From: JABISG01 sp963581435
GTDB lineage: Bacteria > Planctomycetota > Planctomycetia > Planctomycetales > Planctomycetaceae
DNA length: 11,770 nt
Assembly: GCA_963581435.1 (NCBI GenBank)
Contig: CAUZOL010000213.1
Location: 1 to 11,770 of the forward strand
Direction of reading: 5' to 3'
The position numbers were made by a program, and so were the translations under genes. Of the stretch, positions 1 to 6,249 are shown one piece after another (the stretch's first letter is position 1; every line of letters starts with the position of its first letter). The notes under the pieces are model-generated. The model saw only the letters and a list, made by a program, of their open reading frames with translations, was not told where the DNA came from and did not search any database.

Positions 1-122
1 TCAACATCCCGCACGCACTTCGGTTCTCCGAATGGAGACGAACACACCAGGCAGACGCCCAAAAGTGTCACTTCAAAACAAGAGGGTCGCCAATCCAAAA
101 CTGACTATGTGCGACTGTAGTA

Positions 123-617
123 CTAGTACCGTCGCGTGTTGTACTGCTGCATCGCCTGCACGACACTCTGGCTGACACCGCTTTTGTTCATATGAATCAA
201 CTGATCGGGACTCGTATCGAATCTTCCACCCCGTTCGTTGATCGAATTGACAATGGTTTGCTCGGGCAGCCCCTGATGAGTCATTTCAATGATGTCCCGG
301 TTCGTCACGGCACGTTGAACGAATTCCTGCCGTCTCTGCGCATGGTGTGCCTGGACAATTGCAGCGTCGCGTTCTTCAGCAACGTCCTGCGAATTCCCAA
401 TGACGTGTCCGGCCACCGCGCCGGTTCCGGCACCAATTAATGCGCCCAGTTCCTTGTTTCCCGATTGATGGCCGATGATTGCGCCAAGAACCGTTCCCGC
501 TCCTGCGCCGGCCGCGGTTCCCCGCTGGGCGTGGTTCATGTTCTGGCAGCCGCTTAGAACCACAGCGGCCAATGCCAAACCTGCAAATAGACGTACCGAT
601 AGACCGTGAAGCCGCAT
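123..617 (-). CDS. Glycine-zipper outer-membrane-type lipoprotein
   Basis: This 164-residue protein is probably a small envelope lipoprotein; its exact role is unknown. Residues 1-20 form a signal peptide with a positive start and a hydrophobic core. It ends in the lipobox LSGC, with Cys24 as the expected lipidation site. Residues 33-74 are a glycine zipper: two hydrophobic helical segments with Gly and Ala at regular spacing, like the YMGG or SlyB-type families that pack in or against membranes. Residues 77-105 are charged and helical. The C-terminal part (about 105-164) resembles a small helical domain containing SPDQLIHMNKSGVS and has no function I can name. The ATG is preceded on the minus strand by GGAG, nine bases upstream, which supports this start. 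It lies downstream of fabF on the same strand but 437 bases away, so it is probably a separate transcription unit. The lipoprotein call is secure; a specific function is not. Confidence 0.88.
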   Translation of the reverse strand: MRLHGLSVRLFAGLALAAVVLSGCQNMNHAQRGTAAGAGAGTVLGAIIGHQSGNKELGALIGAGTGAVAGHVIGNSQDVAEERDAAIVQAHHAQRRQEFVQRAVTNRDIIEMTHQGLPEQTIVNSINERGGRFDTSPDQLIHMNKSGVSQSVVQAMQQYNTRRY

Positions 618-819
618 GGCAGATCACTCCATGTGAAACGCGAAACGCAAACCCGCCGCGAGGCGCGCAAGGTTTCATCCGGATTGTGAAGGGGTTTTAG
701 AGAGAGAGATGAGTGGCGGGACTGTCGCAGAAGTCGCCGACGCGGTCAAGAGCGTTTTTTTGAGACTGGCAACAGCCACCGCACGATGCAGTGACTTACC
801 GCGATTGTTCACTCGGACA

Positions 820-864
820 GAGGCGGCGAAGCCGCGCGAAAACCCAAACCGACAGCTTGCTGTC
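820..864 (+). repeat. Left 45-nt repeat arm, two hairpins
   Basis: After three lead bases comes a 5-bp stem, GCGGC with GCCGC, closed by loop GAA (823-835). Then follows the linker gcgaaaacccaaacc (836-850). The second stem at 851-864 is GACAGC, loop TT, GCTGTC, a perfect 6-bp hairpin. Confidence 0.75.
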
Positions 865-969
865 GTCGTGTGTGCGGTTGCCTGCGATGGTACTCTTGGC
901 TGTTAATCGCAGGAGATTCACCGTTGTGCAGATGTGCCGGGTCGCCAAGCGTTTTGCATCCAACAATTC

Positions 970-1014
970 GACACTGAAGTATCGGTTTAGGTTTTCGCGC
1001 GGCTGCGCCGCTTC
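970..1014 (-). repeat. Right 45-nt repeat arm, inverted copy
   Basis: Read on the minus strand from 1014, this copy has the same order. First comes GCGGC with GCCGC and loop GCA, then the linker gcgaaaacctaaacc, then GATACT, loop TC, AGTGTC. The second stem keeps six pairs although three of them differ from the left copy: C-G becomes T-G wobble, G-C becomes C-G, and C-G becomes T-A. Confidence 0.75.
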
Positions 1015-1054
1015 GTGCAAACGCGGTGACTGCGAAGTGCAGGGCCGAAGGCGA

Positions 1055-2299
1055 TCACGCGACTTCGCCGAGAACCAGGCAGGCGTTGTGACCGCCGAAA
1101 CCGAAGCTGTTCTTCAGCACACGCCGAATTCTCATCGGCCGCGCTTCATTGGGAATATAATCCAGATTGCACTCGGGGTCCTGCTCGTCGAGATTGATTG
1201 TCGGCGGCGCGACCTGTTGCTGGATCGCCGTCGCGCAGGCAACAAATTCCACGCCGCCCGAGGCGCCCAAAAGATGCCCGAGTTGGCTTTTCGTGCTGGA
1301 AACGGCCAGCTTGTCGGCGTGTGACTCGAACAGCGAGCGAATGGCTGTTGTTTCCGCCTTATCGCCTAACGGGGTGCTTGTGCCATGTGCATTCACATAA
1401 TCGATATCGTCGAGGTTGAGACCGGCGTCTCGGAGCGAATGACTCATGGCACGGGCGGCACCGCGTCCCTTCGGATCGGGAGCGGTCATATGAGAGGCGT
1501 CGGCCGACATACCGTAACCGAGGACTTCGCAAATGATGGAAGCCCCGCGTTTCTTGGCGAATTCCAATTCTTCCAGAACAACGATGCCAGCCCCTTCCGA
1601 CATCACAAAGCCATCGCGACCGGCATCGAACGGACGACTAGCACGCTGCGGCTCATCGTTGCGCGTGGAAAGCGCGTTCATGCGTGAAAAGCCCGACAAC
1701 CCCATTGGCGTTATCGGTGCTTCACTACCGCCGGTCACCATGACGTCGGCCATGTCGTTTTGAATCAGCTTGAACGCATCGCCGATGGCGTTCGTCGCCG
1801 AGGCGCAAGCCGTCGCGACGGCGCTATTGGGACCGCGTAATCCCCAGCGAACGGAAACGTTTCCGCTGGCCGCGTTGACCATCAGCTTGGGGATCATGAA
1901 CGCCGAAACGCGTTTGGGACCACGGTCGAACAGCTTGGAATGCTGCGTCTCGATTTCGCTGAGTCCGCCGATTCCGCTGCCGATCAACGTGCCGTAACGG
2001 AACGAATCTCCGACGGAAAAATCGTTGCCCGATTGCCGAATCGCCTTGTCGGCAGCCACCATTGCAAACTGGCAGAACCGGTCGAGACGGCGGACCTCTT
2101 TCGAGGAGATATCGATGTGCTCGGTGGGATCAAAATCTTTAATCTCGCCGCCAAAACGCACCTTGAAGTCAGTGACTTCAAAGCGTTCCAACGGACCGAC
2201 GCCGCTTTTCCCGGCGCAGAGTCTGTCCCAGAAATCAACCACCTCAGTTCCGAGAGCGGTGACCACCGAGACGCCCGTGACGACGACGCGTCTGCTCAT
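1055..2299 (-). CDS. fabF: 3-oxoacyl-ACP synthase II (beta-ketoacyl-ACP synthase)
   Basis: FabF is a cytoplasmic condensing enzyme. It joins malonyl-ACP to a growing acyl-ACP in type II fatty acid synthesis, releasing CO2. The 414-residue length is typical. It has the thiolase-fold condensing signature, with nucleophile Cys165 in ATACASATNAIGDAF, His305 in VNAHGTSTPLGD, and Lys337 plus His342 in STKSQLGHLLGASG, giving the Cys-His-His set. The C-terminal NSFGFGGHN (397-405) contains the gatekeeper phenylalanine loop of FabF rather than FabB. The ATG lies three bases after the acpP stop with only a weak purine-rich stretch before it, so translation is probably coupled to acpP. The stop codon sits inside a 7-bp inverted repeat (1032-1038 with 1062-1068) that lacks a U run, so it is at best a weak terminator. 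Function is near certain; FabF over FabB is the better reading. Confidence 0.97.
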   Translation of the reverse strand: MSRRVVVTGVSVVTALGTEVVDFWDRLCAGKSGVGPLERFEVTDFKVRFGGEIKDFDPTEHIDISSKEVRRLDRFCQFAMVAADKAIRQSGNDFSVGDSFRYGTLIGSGIGGLSEIETQHSKLFDRGPKRVSAFMIPKLMVNAASGNVSVRWGLRGPNSAVATACASATNAIGDAFKLIQNDMADVMVTGGSEAPITPMGLSGFSRMNALSTRNDEPQRASRPFDAGRDGFVMSEGAGIVVLEELEFAKKRGASIICEVLGYGMSADASHMTAPDPKGRGAARAMSHSLRDAGLNLDDIDYVNAHGTSTPLGDKAETTAIRSLFESHADKLAVSSTKSQLGHLLGASGGVEFVACATAIQQQVAPPTINLDEQDPECNLDYIPNEARPMRIRRVLKNSFGFGGHNACLVLGEVA

Positions 2300-2302
2300 C
2301 CG

Positions 2303-2533
2303 CTAGCTTCTCTCTTCGATGTAGTTGATTGCATCACCAACCGTTCGGATTTTTTCGTAGTCGTCATCGGGGATGGTTACTTCGAATTCGTCTTCGAATT
2401 CCATCACCAACTCGACAACGTCCAGTGAGTCGGCCTTCAAATCGTCAACAAAATTGCTTTCGCGGGTGACCTCCTCTTTGGGGACCCCCAACTGCTCGCT
2501 GACAATCCCTACCACTTTTTCTTCAACGGACAC
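2303..2533 (-). CDS. acpP: Acyl carrier protein
   Basis: This 76-residue acidic protein carries acyl intermediates on a 4'-phosphopantetheine arm for fatty acid synthesis. The attachment site is Ser36 in the DSL motif (ADSLDVVELVMEFEDEF), followed by the acidic helix II that partner enzymes recognise and by the usual IPDDD turn. Length and sequence fit AcpP closely. The start is GTG at 2531-2533, supported by GGAGG at 2542-2546 with eight bases between. An ATG a few bases upstream is out of frame. It is the first gene of an acpP-fabF pair, with a three-base gap to fabF. A candidate promoter lies about 100 bases upstream. The usual upstream partners fabD and fabG are not next to it here. Confidence 0.97.
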   Translation of the reverse strand: MSVEEKVVGIVSEQLGVPKEEVTRESNFVDDLKADSLDVVELVMEFEDEFEVTIPDDDYEKIRTVGDAINYIEERS

Positions 2534-3004
2534 CCTGCATTCCTCCGGTTGTATGCGTTCACTGTCAGCGCACTGGCCGGGCTGATGACAAACAAACCGT
2601 CACCGTCACCAACTTTTCGGTTACGTGCGAAGATATACCGCGTTTTCAATCGCGTGTAAACGCCAATAGAAATTCGAGTTGGAAAAAAATGACACGCCCA
2701 CCTCAATCGACGTGACAACGCCCATCAGTTTGATGCCAACTGCAATAAGCAACCGCTGTCGCACCGACCTCAACCTCTTGTACCAAAAATTGATCGGAGC
2801 GTACAAGCGCTGCAGAACGTCATTACCACCTATCGAGACACAACACCCCTGAAATGCGTTGCGTTGCGCCGAAAAACTTGCTCGAATGACCGAAAATTCA
2901 ATTCGCAGCCGTTTCTGTAGGCCTCTTGGACTGAGCAACCAACCGGCAGTCATTTCCAGAGAATTGCCAGGCACTTCAACGCGTGTTAATGAGGATTCCG
3001 ACCG
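2534..3004. other. Divergent spacer between acpP and the acyl-CoA dehydrogenase gene
   Basis: I see no convincing gene in these 471 bases. It holds the acpP promoter candidate at 2632-2660. Between that and acpP lies a short tandem, CCGTCA twice, at 2599-2610 on plus. A perfect 7-bp inverted repeat, CTTGTAC with GTACAAG, sits at 2777-2783 and 2801-2807 and could be an operator or a chance hairpin. I could not identify a credible promoter for the plus-strand gene. A 152-residue minus frame crosses this region and enters the next gene; it has no family features and is treated as chance. Confidence 0.6.
2632..2660 (-). promoter_or_regulatory. Candidate sigma70-type promoter for acpP-fabF
   Basis: On the minus strand, TTTACA (2655-2660) and TATATC (2632-2637) are separated by exactly 17 bases. 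They match the sigma70 consensus at five and four of six positions. Upstream of the -35 box, 2661-2690 is AT-rich with a seven-base T run, as in an UP element. The start would fall near 2625, about 90 bases before the acpP GTG. Consensus use in this phylum is assumed. Confidence 0.5.
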
Positions 3005-4141
3005 ATGGACACCGCCACACTGCTGAAGAATATTCGCCAGCTGTCTGATAAATTCAGCCAGAGTCGAGCCGACCGGCAACGCCGCCGAGCATTGGACAGG
3101 GCGGACTTTGAGGCATTACATAACGCCGGTTTCACACAGGTCGGCCTGCCGTCATCCGCAGGCGGAATGTGGTCTGATGTCCACAAATCCGTGCGACCCA
3201 TCTGCGAGGCGCTACGATATCTGGCTCGTGGCGACTCGTCAGTTGCCCTGGTGTCGGCCATGCATCCGGCCGTTCTGTCCTATTGGCTGACTGTTCCCGA
3301 ACAGGAAACGAACGTTGAAGGCTGGGATGCGCAGACCGAACAGATTTTTCAGTCAATCCGTGACGGACATTGGTGGGGAACGATCACATCGGAACCGGGA
3401 ACCGGCGGCGATGTCGCACGCACGCGGACACGGGCCGAATGTGGCGACTCGCCGTTGGAATATCGACTGAGCGGCCAGAAACACTTCGGCAGCGGCACCG
3501 GAATGAGTTCGTTTATGGTCACAACAGCCGTCCCGGAAGGGGAAGAAACGCCCGACTGGTTCTACGTCGATATGCACAACGTCCCCTGGGACGGCTCGCA
3601 AGGGCTTACGCTTATTGCCGAATGGGATGGACACGGCATGACCGCGACGCAGAGTCACGGCATGAAATTCGACCGTTTCCCCGCAAGAAGAATCGCCAGC
3701 AAAGGACATTTGGCCGACGTTGCAGCGAGAACGGGCGGTTTTATCGGTTGCCTGTTCGCGGCGGTCATTGTGGGAATCGTCGAGGTGGCTGCCGATACGG
3801 CCCGAGAAAAACTCGACCTGAAATCCGCCCGCCCCTATGAACAGGTCGAATGGACACGGGTCGAATTGGAATGCTGGCTGATTGGGCAGGCGTTGGACGG
3901 CATGATCCGGGCAGTCGAGCAGCAGGAAGATGCGCGGCTCGACGTCCTCAAAGGCAAGACGGCCATCTCCGAATTGGCCGAATCGGTGATGACGCGTCTT
4001 TGCCGTATCGTCGGCGGGGGAACCTTCTCTCGCCATTCACCGTTCGGCTACTGGTTCGAAGACGTGCGGGCGCTCGGGTTCTTGCGGCCACCGTGGGGAC
4101 TGGCGTTTGAAACGCTGATTGAGAGTCTGACGGCGGAATAA
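3005..4141 (+). CDS. Acyl-CoA dehydrogenase-family flavoprotein (type 2 C-terminal domain)
   Basis: This 378-residue protein belongs to the FAD-binding acyl-CoA dehydrogenase superfamily. The N-terminal helical domain spans about 5-120. The middle beta domain carries SEPGTGGD (129-136), matching the conserved TEPGAGSD-like flavin motif, and SGQKHFGSGTG (156-166). The C-terminal helical bundle covers about 235-378. The ending GGGTFSRHSPFGYWFEDVRA (337-356) resembles the type-2 C-terminal domain of DszC, SfnC and related flavin monooxygenases. It does not resemble the YEGT segment of classical acyl-CoA dehydrogenases, and I cannot place the usual catalytic glutamate. It may therefore be a dehydrogenase of unusual substrate or a flavin-dependent monooxygenase. 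The start has GAGG ten bases upstream. It is a lone plus-strand gene, divergent from acpP and convergent with cysH, so there is no operon clue to substrate. Superfamily is secure; the reaction is not. Confidence 0.85.
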   Translation: MDTATLLKNIRQLSDKFSQSRADRQRRRALDRADFEALHNAGFTQVGLPSSAGGMWSDVHKSVRPICEALRYLARGDSSVALVSAMHPAVLSYWLTVPEQETNVEGWDAQTEQIFQSIRDGHWWGTITSEPGTGGDVARTRTRAECGDSPLEYRLSGQKHFGSGTGMSSFMVTTAVPEGEETPDWFYVDMHNVPWDGSQGLTLIAEWDGHGMTATQSHGMKFDRFPARRIASKGHLADVAARTGGFIGCLFAAVIVGIVEVAADTAREKLDLKSARPYEQVEWTRVELECWLIGQALDGMIRAVEQQEDARLDVLKGKTAISELAESVMTRLCRIVGGGTFSRHSPFGYWFEDVRALGFLRPPWGLAFETLIESLTAE

Positions 4142-4155
4142 CGCAGACAATTAAA

Positions 4156-4175
4156 GCCTGAAGCGCAAGCAAAGG
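4156..4175 (+). repeat. Short dispersed repeat, GNRA-type core (copy 1)
   Basis: The unit reads CCT, GAA, GC, GCAA, GC, AA, AGG. The outer CCT and AGG pair, the GC and GC pair, and the loop GCAA fits GNRA. It shares architecture with the copies at 4190-4213 and 6281-6303. Confidence 0.6.
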
Positions 4176-4189
4176 ATGATTCCAGAAAG

Positions 4190-4213
4190 CCCCTTCGCTT
4201 ACGCTTCGGGTTA
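4190..4213 (-). repeat. Short dispersed repeat, GNRA-type core (copy 2)
   Basis: On the minus strand the unit reads TAA, CCC, GAA, GC, GTAA, GC, GAA, GGGG. CCC and GGG pair, GC and GC pair, and the loop GTAA fits GNRA. In shadow frames it encodes TRSVSEG-like strings. I recall these from spurious planctomycete proteins, but have not checked this by search. Confidence 0.65.
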
Positions 4214-4288
4214 CGATCATTCACAAAGCGCAACTTCAATACTTGGGCTTCAGGCTTTGGTTGCTTACGCAAGAACGACCGTAGGCGA

Positions 4289-5080
4289 TCAAATCATGAA
4301 GTCGGTTTCGCGGCCCAGAATGCGATCGACCAGATCCAGTGGCAGATCGATTGCGGGGGACATCTCGGGGCTGAGATCGGTGGGATTGATGCCGCAATAA
4401 ACCGACCACGGCCCCAAATGCCGCCAGCGGCCGGCCCGTCTTGGTTCTTCCGGCATGACCGGCGTGGTGCAGCGGTTGCAGCCAATGGTTGGAAAACCCT
4501 GTGCGTGCAGCGGGTGAATGATGACGTCGTTGTCTTTTTCGTAGGCATCCAACTCTTCGTCGGAGATATTGACCATCGGATTGACGCGGAGAGTATTGGT
4601 GGCCGGATCGACGGCGAGAATGGGGCAGGCGGCACGGTTGCCGCCGTCACTGCGCCGCAGACTTCCCAGCAGCGCGTCGTATTCGCCGGCCACTTCCAGC
4701 AGGGGTTGAGTCTTGCGGAGATCGCAGCACTGCTTCTGGCCATCGACTGAGAGGTAAAGCACACCCAAGTCGGCCGTCTGTTCGGCCATTGTCTGCTTGG
4801 GTGACAGCGTTACGACATTCAGCCCGTATTCCTTGACCATGCGATCCCGCGTCTCGAGGGTTTCCTCGAACAGCACGCCGGTATCGACGAAGAGGACCTT
4901 CATCTCCGGAAAAATGCGGTGGAGCATGTGGCAGAGAATGTTGCCGGATCGCTGCATGGCGGAAATTGCCGCGACGCGTTCGCCGAAAATCGACTTGGCC
5001 CATTGAATGAGTTCGTCGGGGGTTCGCTGCTCGAAGGTCGAGTTGAGATCGACCAGATCGGCCTGCGTGAGGCGTGCCAT
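4289..5080 (-). CDS. cysH: Assimilatory APS reductase, [4Fe-4S] type
   Basis: This 263-residue enzyme reduces adenosine 5'-phosphosulfate to sulfite and AMP in the cytoplasm for cysteine synthesis. It has the adenine nucleotide alpha-hydrolase-like fold with AMQRSGN (41-47) as the substrate loop. Two cysteine pairs, Cys118-Cys119 in QKQCCDLRKTQPL and Cys201/Cys204 in IGCNRCTTPV, mark the iron-sulfur binding CC...CxxC pattern. This pattern separates APS reductases from cluster-free PAPS reductases such as the E. coli enzyme. The usual TGLRR appears as GSLRR (139-143). I cannot single out the C-terminal catalytic cysteine of the ECG-type motif; Cys229 in VYCGI is the only late cysteine. No Shine-Dalgarno is visible before the ATG, but MARLTQADL is a sensible start. 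No other sulfate-assimilation gene is adjacent. A promoter candidate lies at 5180-5208. Confidence 0.93.
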   Translation of the reverse strand: MARLTQADLVDLNSTFEQRTPDELIQWAKSIFGERVAAISAMQRSGNILCHMLHRIFPEMKVLFVDTGVLFEETLETRDRMVKEYGLNVVTLSPKQTMAEQTADLGVLYLSVDGQKQCCDLRKTQPLLEVAGEYDALLGSLRRSDGGNRAACPILAVDPATNTLRVNPMVNISDEELDAYEKDNDVIIHPLHAQGFPTIGCNRCTTPVMPEEPRRAGRWRHLGPWSVYCGINPTDLSPEMSPAIDLPLDLVDRILGRETDFMI

Positions 5081-5122
5081 AGGAAGTTGATCGACTAGAA
5101 AGCGGGTGGGAAGATTACCGTT

Positions 5123-5148
5123 CGCCGCATTCCGCTCGCGATGCGGCG
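5123..5148. other. Hairpin in the cysH leader
   Basis: CGCCGCAT (5123-5130) and ATGCGGCG (5141-5148) form a perfect 8-bp stem around a 10-nt loop. It begins 42 bases upstream of the cysH start and would lie in the 5' leader if the promoter at 5180-5208 is used. I do not recognise it as a known riboswitch. A regulatory role is possible but unsupported. Confidence 0.45.
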
Positions 5149-5179
5149 GCGAAAGCGGCGAATTCCAAGTGTGCTATCG

Positions 5180-5208
5180 GTTTTAGTGCGTGCGGGTTAC
5201 AGCGTCAA
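5180..5208 (-). promoter_or_regulatory. Candidate sigma70-type promoter for cysH
   Basis: On the minus strand, TTGACG (5203-5208) and TAAAAC (5180-5185) are separated by 17 bases and match consensus at five and four of six positions. Transcription would begin near 5173, giving a leader of about 93 bases that contains the 5123-5148 hairpin. Confidence 0.45.
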
Positions 5209-5248
5209 CCAAAGGAACGGCAGGCGTTCGGGATGTCGGCGGCTGTTC

Positions 5249-5288
5249 GATCCCACGGGACGCGATCCCACGAGACGCGGCCCGTGGG
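5249..5288. repeat. 15-bp tandem repeat followed by an inverted copy
   Basis: GATCCCACGGGACGC (5249-5263) is followed directly by GATCCCACGAGACGC (5264-5278), one mismatch apart. CCCGTGGG at 5281-5288 is the exact reverse complement of CCCACGGG at 5252-5259, so an 8-bp stem with a 21-nt loop can form. It lies between the radical SAM stop and the cysH promoter and could end transcription or be another dispersed repeat type. Confidence 0.6.
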
Positions 5289-5332
5289 CTTTGCCGGGGA
5301 GTGTGGGAACGCGGTTTGAAATTCTTCCGCAA

Positions 5333-6199
5333 TCAGCTGCCGGCATGTGTTTCAACCATCAACCCGGTGCGGGTGCCGATGGTTGTTGCGATGGCGTGAA
5401 GTTCCTCGTTGCTCAACGCGGTGACGAAACTCTCGGCCGGGCTGCGGGCAACGGTGTAGACCTGAATCAGCCGGAGTTTGCCACCGGCAGCAGTGATCGC
5501 ATTTAAACGGTCGCAGAACGCGTCGATTTCCGCAGGTGACGGCGGTTTGCCGTCGATTCGCATGAAGAGGCTCTGGATGACCAGCGGCCGTTTTTGGGCG
5601 GCAGTGGTGATATTGTCGAGTACCTGCCGGAACGGGATTTTGGTGCGTTCGACCAACTGGAAATACTCATCGGTTCCCGCTTCAAGTTTCGCCCAGATTT
5701 CCCCGTTGTTCGCGTCGAGAATTTCCAGGCCGCGTTCGACTGCCGGGCGGTGAAACATGCTGGCATTGGTGATGAGCACCAGCTTGACGTCGTCCAGAGT
5801 GTGGCGTCTTTTCAGTTCAGCCGCACGACCGACGATTTCATCGAAATTCTTGTATGTCGTCGGTTCGCCATCGCCGGAGAATGCCACGTCGTTCAGCCGC
5901 CTGAGTTCGGCGGGAACGTCTCGAAATGTTTCGTCGCCAAAAATGTCGCCGCTGGTGACGAAACGGAACATTTCGTCGAGTTCCGCCAGCAGTTGATCGA
6001 ATTCGACAAACCGCGTTTCGGCTTCACTGCGTCGATCGACCTGACAGTAAATGCAATCGAAGTTGCAGACCTTGTCGGGATTGAGATTCACCCCGATGGA
6101 AATGCCCTGGCTGCGACGAGACAGAACTGGGTAGACGAATTTATTCTCGCGATAAGATCGCGGATGACTGGTGTGGAGTGGCAGAGGGGTGTCGGACAT
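5333..6199 (-). CDS. Radical SAM Fe-S oxidoreductase of unknown substrate
   Basis: This 288-residue protein binds a [4Fe-4S] cluster through Cys45, Cys49 and Cys52 in CNFDCIYC, the radical SAM CxxxCxxC motif, and would cleave S-adenosylmethionine to start radical chemistry. The segment GISIGVNLNPDKV just before it and FSGDGEPT (107-114), a GGE-like SAM-contact motif, fit the COG0731 group, which is distantly similar to wyosine-synthesis enzymes. VLITNAS (141-147) is another core strand. No SPASM or other added cluster domain is visible at the C-terminus. The substrate is unknown. There is no clear Shine-Dalgarno before the ATG. It lies 120 bases downstream of rseP on the same strand and may be read through from that operon, though a repeat sits between. 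Family call is secure, function is not. Confidence 0.9.
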   Translation of the reverse strand: MSDTPLPLHTSHPRSYRENKFVYPVLSRRSQGISIGVNLNPDKVCNFDCIYCQVDRRSEAETRFVEFDQLLAELDEMFRFVTSGDIFGDETFRDVPAELRRLNDVAFSGDGEPTTYKNFDEIVGRAAELKRRHTLDDVKLVLITNASMFHRPAVERGLEILDANNGEIWAKLEAGTDEYFQLVERTKIPFRQVLDNITTAAQKRPLVIQSLFMRIDGKPPSPAEIDAFCDRLNAITAAGGKLRLIQVYTVARSPAESFVTALSNEELHAIATTIGTRTGLMVETHAGS

Positions 6200-6249
6200 G
6201 GCGTTTCAATCCGCGCGAACACGAAGCAGTCAAACCAGCCCACCGCGCC

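Larger units (their letters stand above)
820..1014. repeat. 195-bp inverted-repeat element with two 45-nt structured arms
   Basis: Two 45-nt arms, 820-864 on plus and 970-1014 on minus, face each other and match at 36 of 45 positions with no gaps. Each arm folds locally into two hairpins joined by a 15-nt linker. In addition, the two arms can pair with each other as a long imperfect stem. The middle holds a third perfect 8-bp stem at 881-888 and 906-913 (CCTGCGAT with ATCGCAGG) around a 17-nt loop. I see no flanking target-site duplication and no transposase in the window. It could be a REPIN or MITE-like non-autonomous repeat, or a structured transcript downstream of fabF. The inverted arrangement is directly visible; its nature is inferred. 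Confidence 0.75.
618..1054. other. Non-coding spacer between fabF and the lipoprotein gene
   Basis: I see no believable gene in these 437 bases. Short open frames exist on both strands but have no family resemblance and are created partly by the repeat arms. The left part (618-819) is the leader of the lipoprotein gene. It includes a small stem CGCC-GCGA-GGCG at 654-665, an AG-dinucleotide run near 699-709 and a seven-T run at 754-760. A TTGACC with 17-base spacing to GACAGT on the minus strand near 730-755 is too weak to call a promoter. The right part is the inverted-repeat element at 820-1014. Confidence 0.7.
4153..4258. repeat. Inverted repeat between convergent genes
   Basis: Positions 4153-4169 and 4242-4258 are inverted copies matching at 16 of 17 positions, with 12 in a row perfect (AAAGCCTGAAGC with GCTTCAGGCTTT). 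The 72-base interior contains another repeat unit at 4190-4213. The pair fills the 147-base gap between the stop codons of two converging genes and could act as a bidirectional transcription stop, though neither side has a clean U run. It may instead be an insertion-prone repeat landing site. Confidence 0.65.

Noticed and set aside
21..40. A 5-bp hairpin TCTCC-GAAT-GGAGA as terminator of the lipoprotein gene.
   Set aside because: The stem is short, there is no U run on the minus strand, and it lies about 85 bases past the stop.
120..129. A perfect palindrome GTACTAGTAC over the lipoprotein stop codon.
   Set aside because: A 10-bp palindrome with no spacer is common by chance and has no supporting context.
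640..675. A possible third copy of the 820-864 unit (gcgaaacgcaaacc next to a small hairpin).
   Set aside because: Only the linker-like string is similar. The first hairpin is missing and the order does not match, so resemblance is probably chance.
796..1020. A 74-codon minus-strand frame and overlapping plus-strand frames across the repeat element.
   Set aside because: They have no family resemblance, and the shared peptide-like string EAA-PREN-NR comes from the two repeat arms, which argues for chance frames through a non-coding repeat.
1032..1068. Inverted repeat GCGAAGT with ACTTCGC around the fabF stop as an intrinsic terminator.
   Set aside because: The stem lies partly inside the coding sequence and is not followed by a U run; noted only as a weak possibility.
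2621..3079. A 152-codon minus-strand frame in the acpP upstream region.
   Set aside because: It overlaps the acpP promoter candidate and the first 75 bases of the acyl-CoA dehydrogenase gene, has no recognisable domain and no clear ribosome site.
3353..4036. A 227-codon minus-strand frame opposite the acyl-CoA dehydrogenase gene.
   Set aside because: It is a shadow of a well-supported plus-strand gene, has no domain features, and arises from high-GC codon use.
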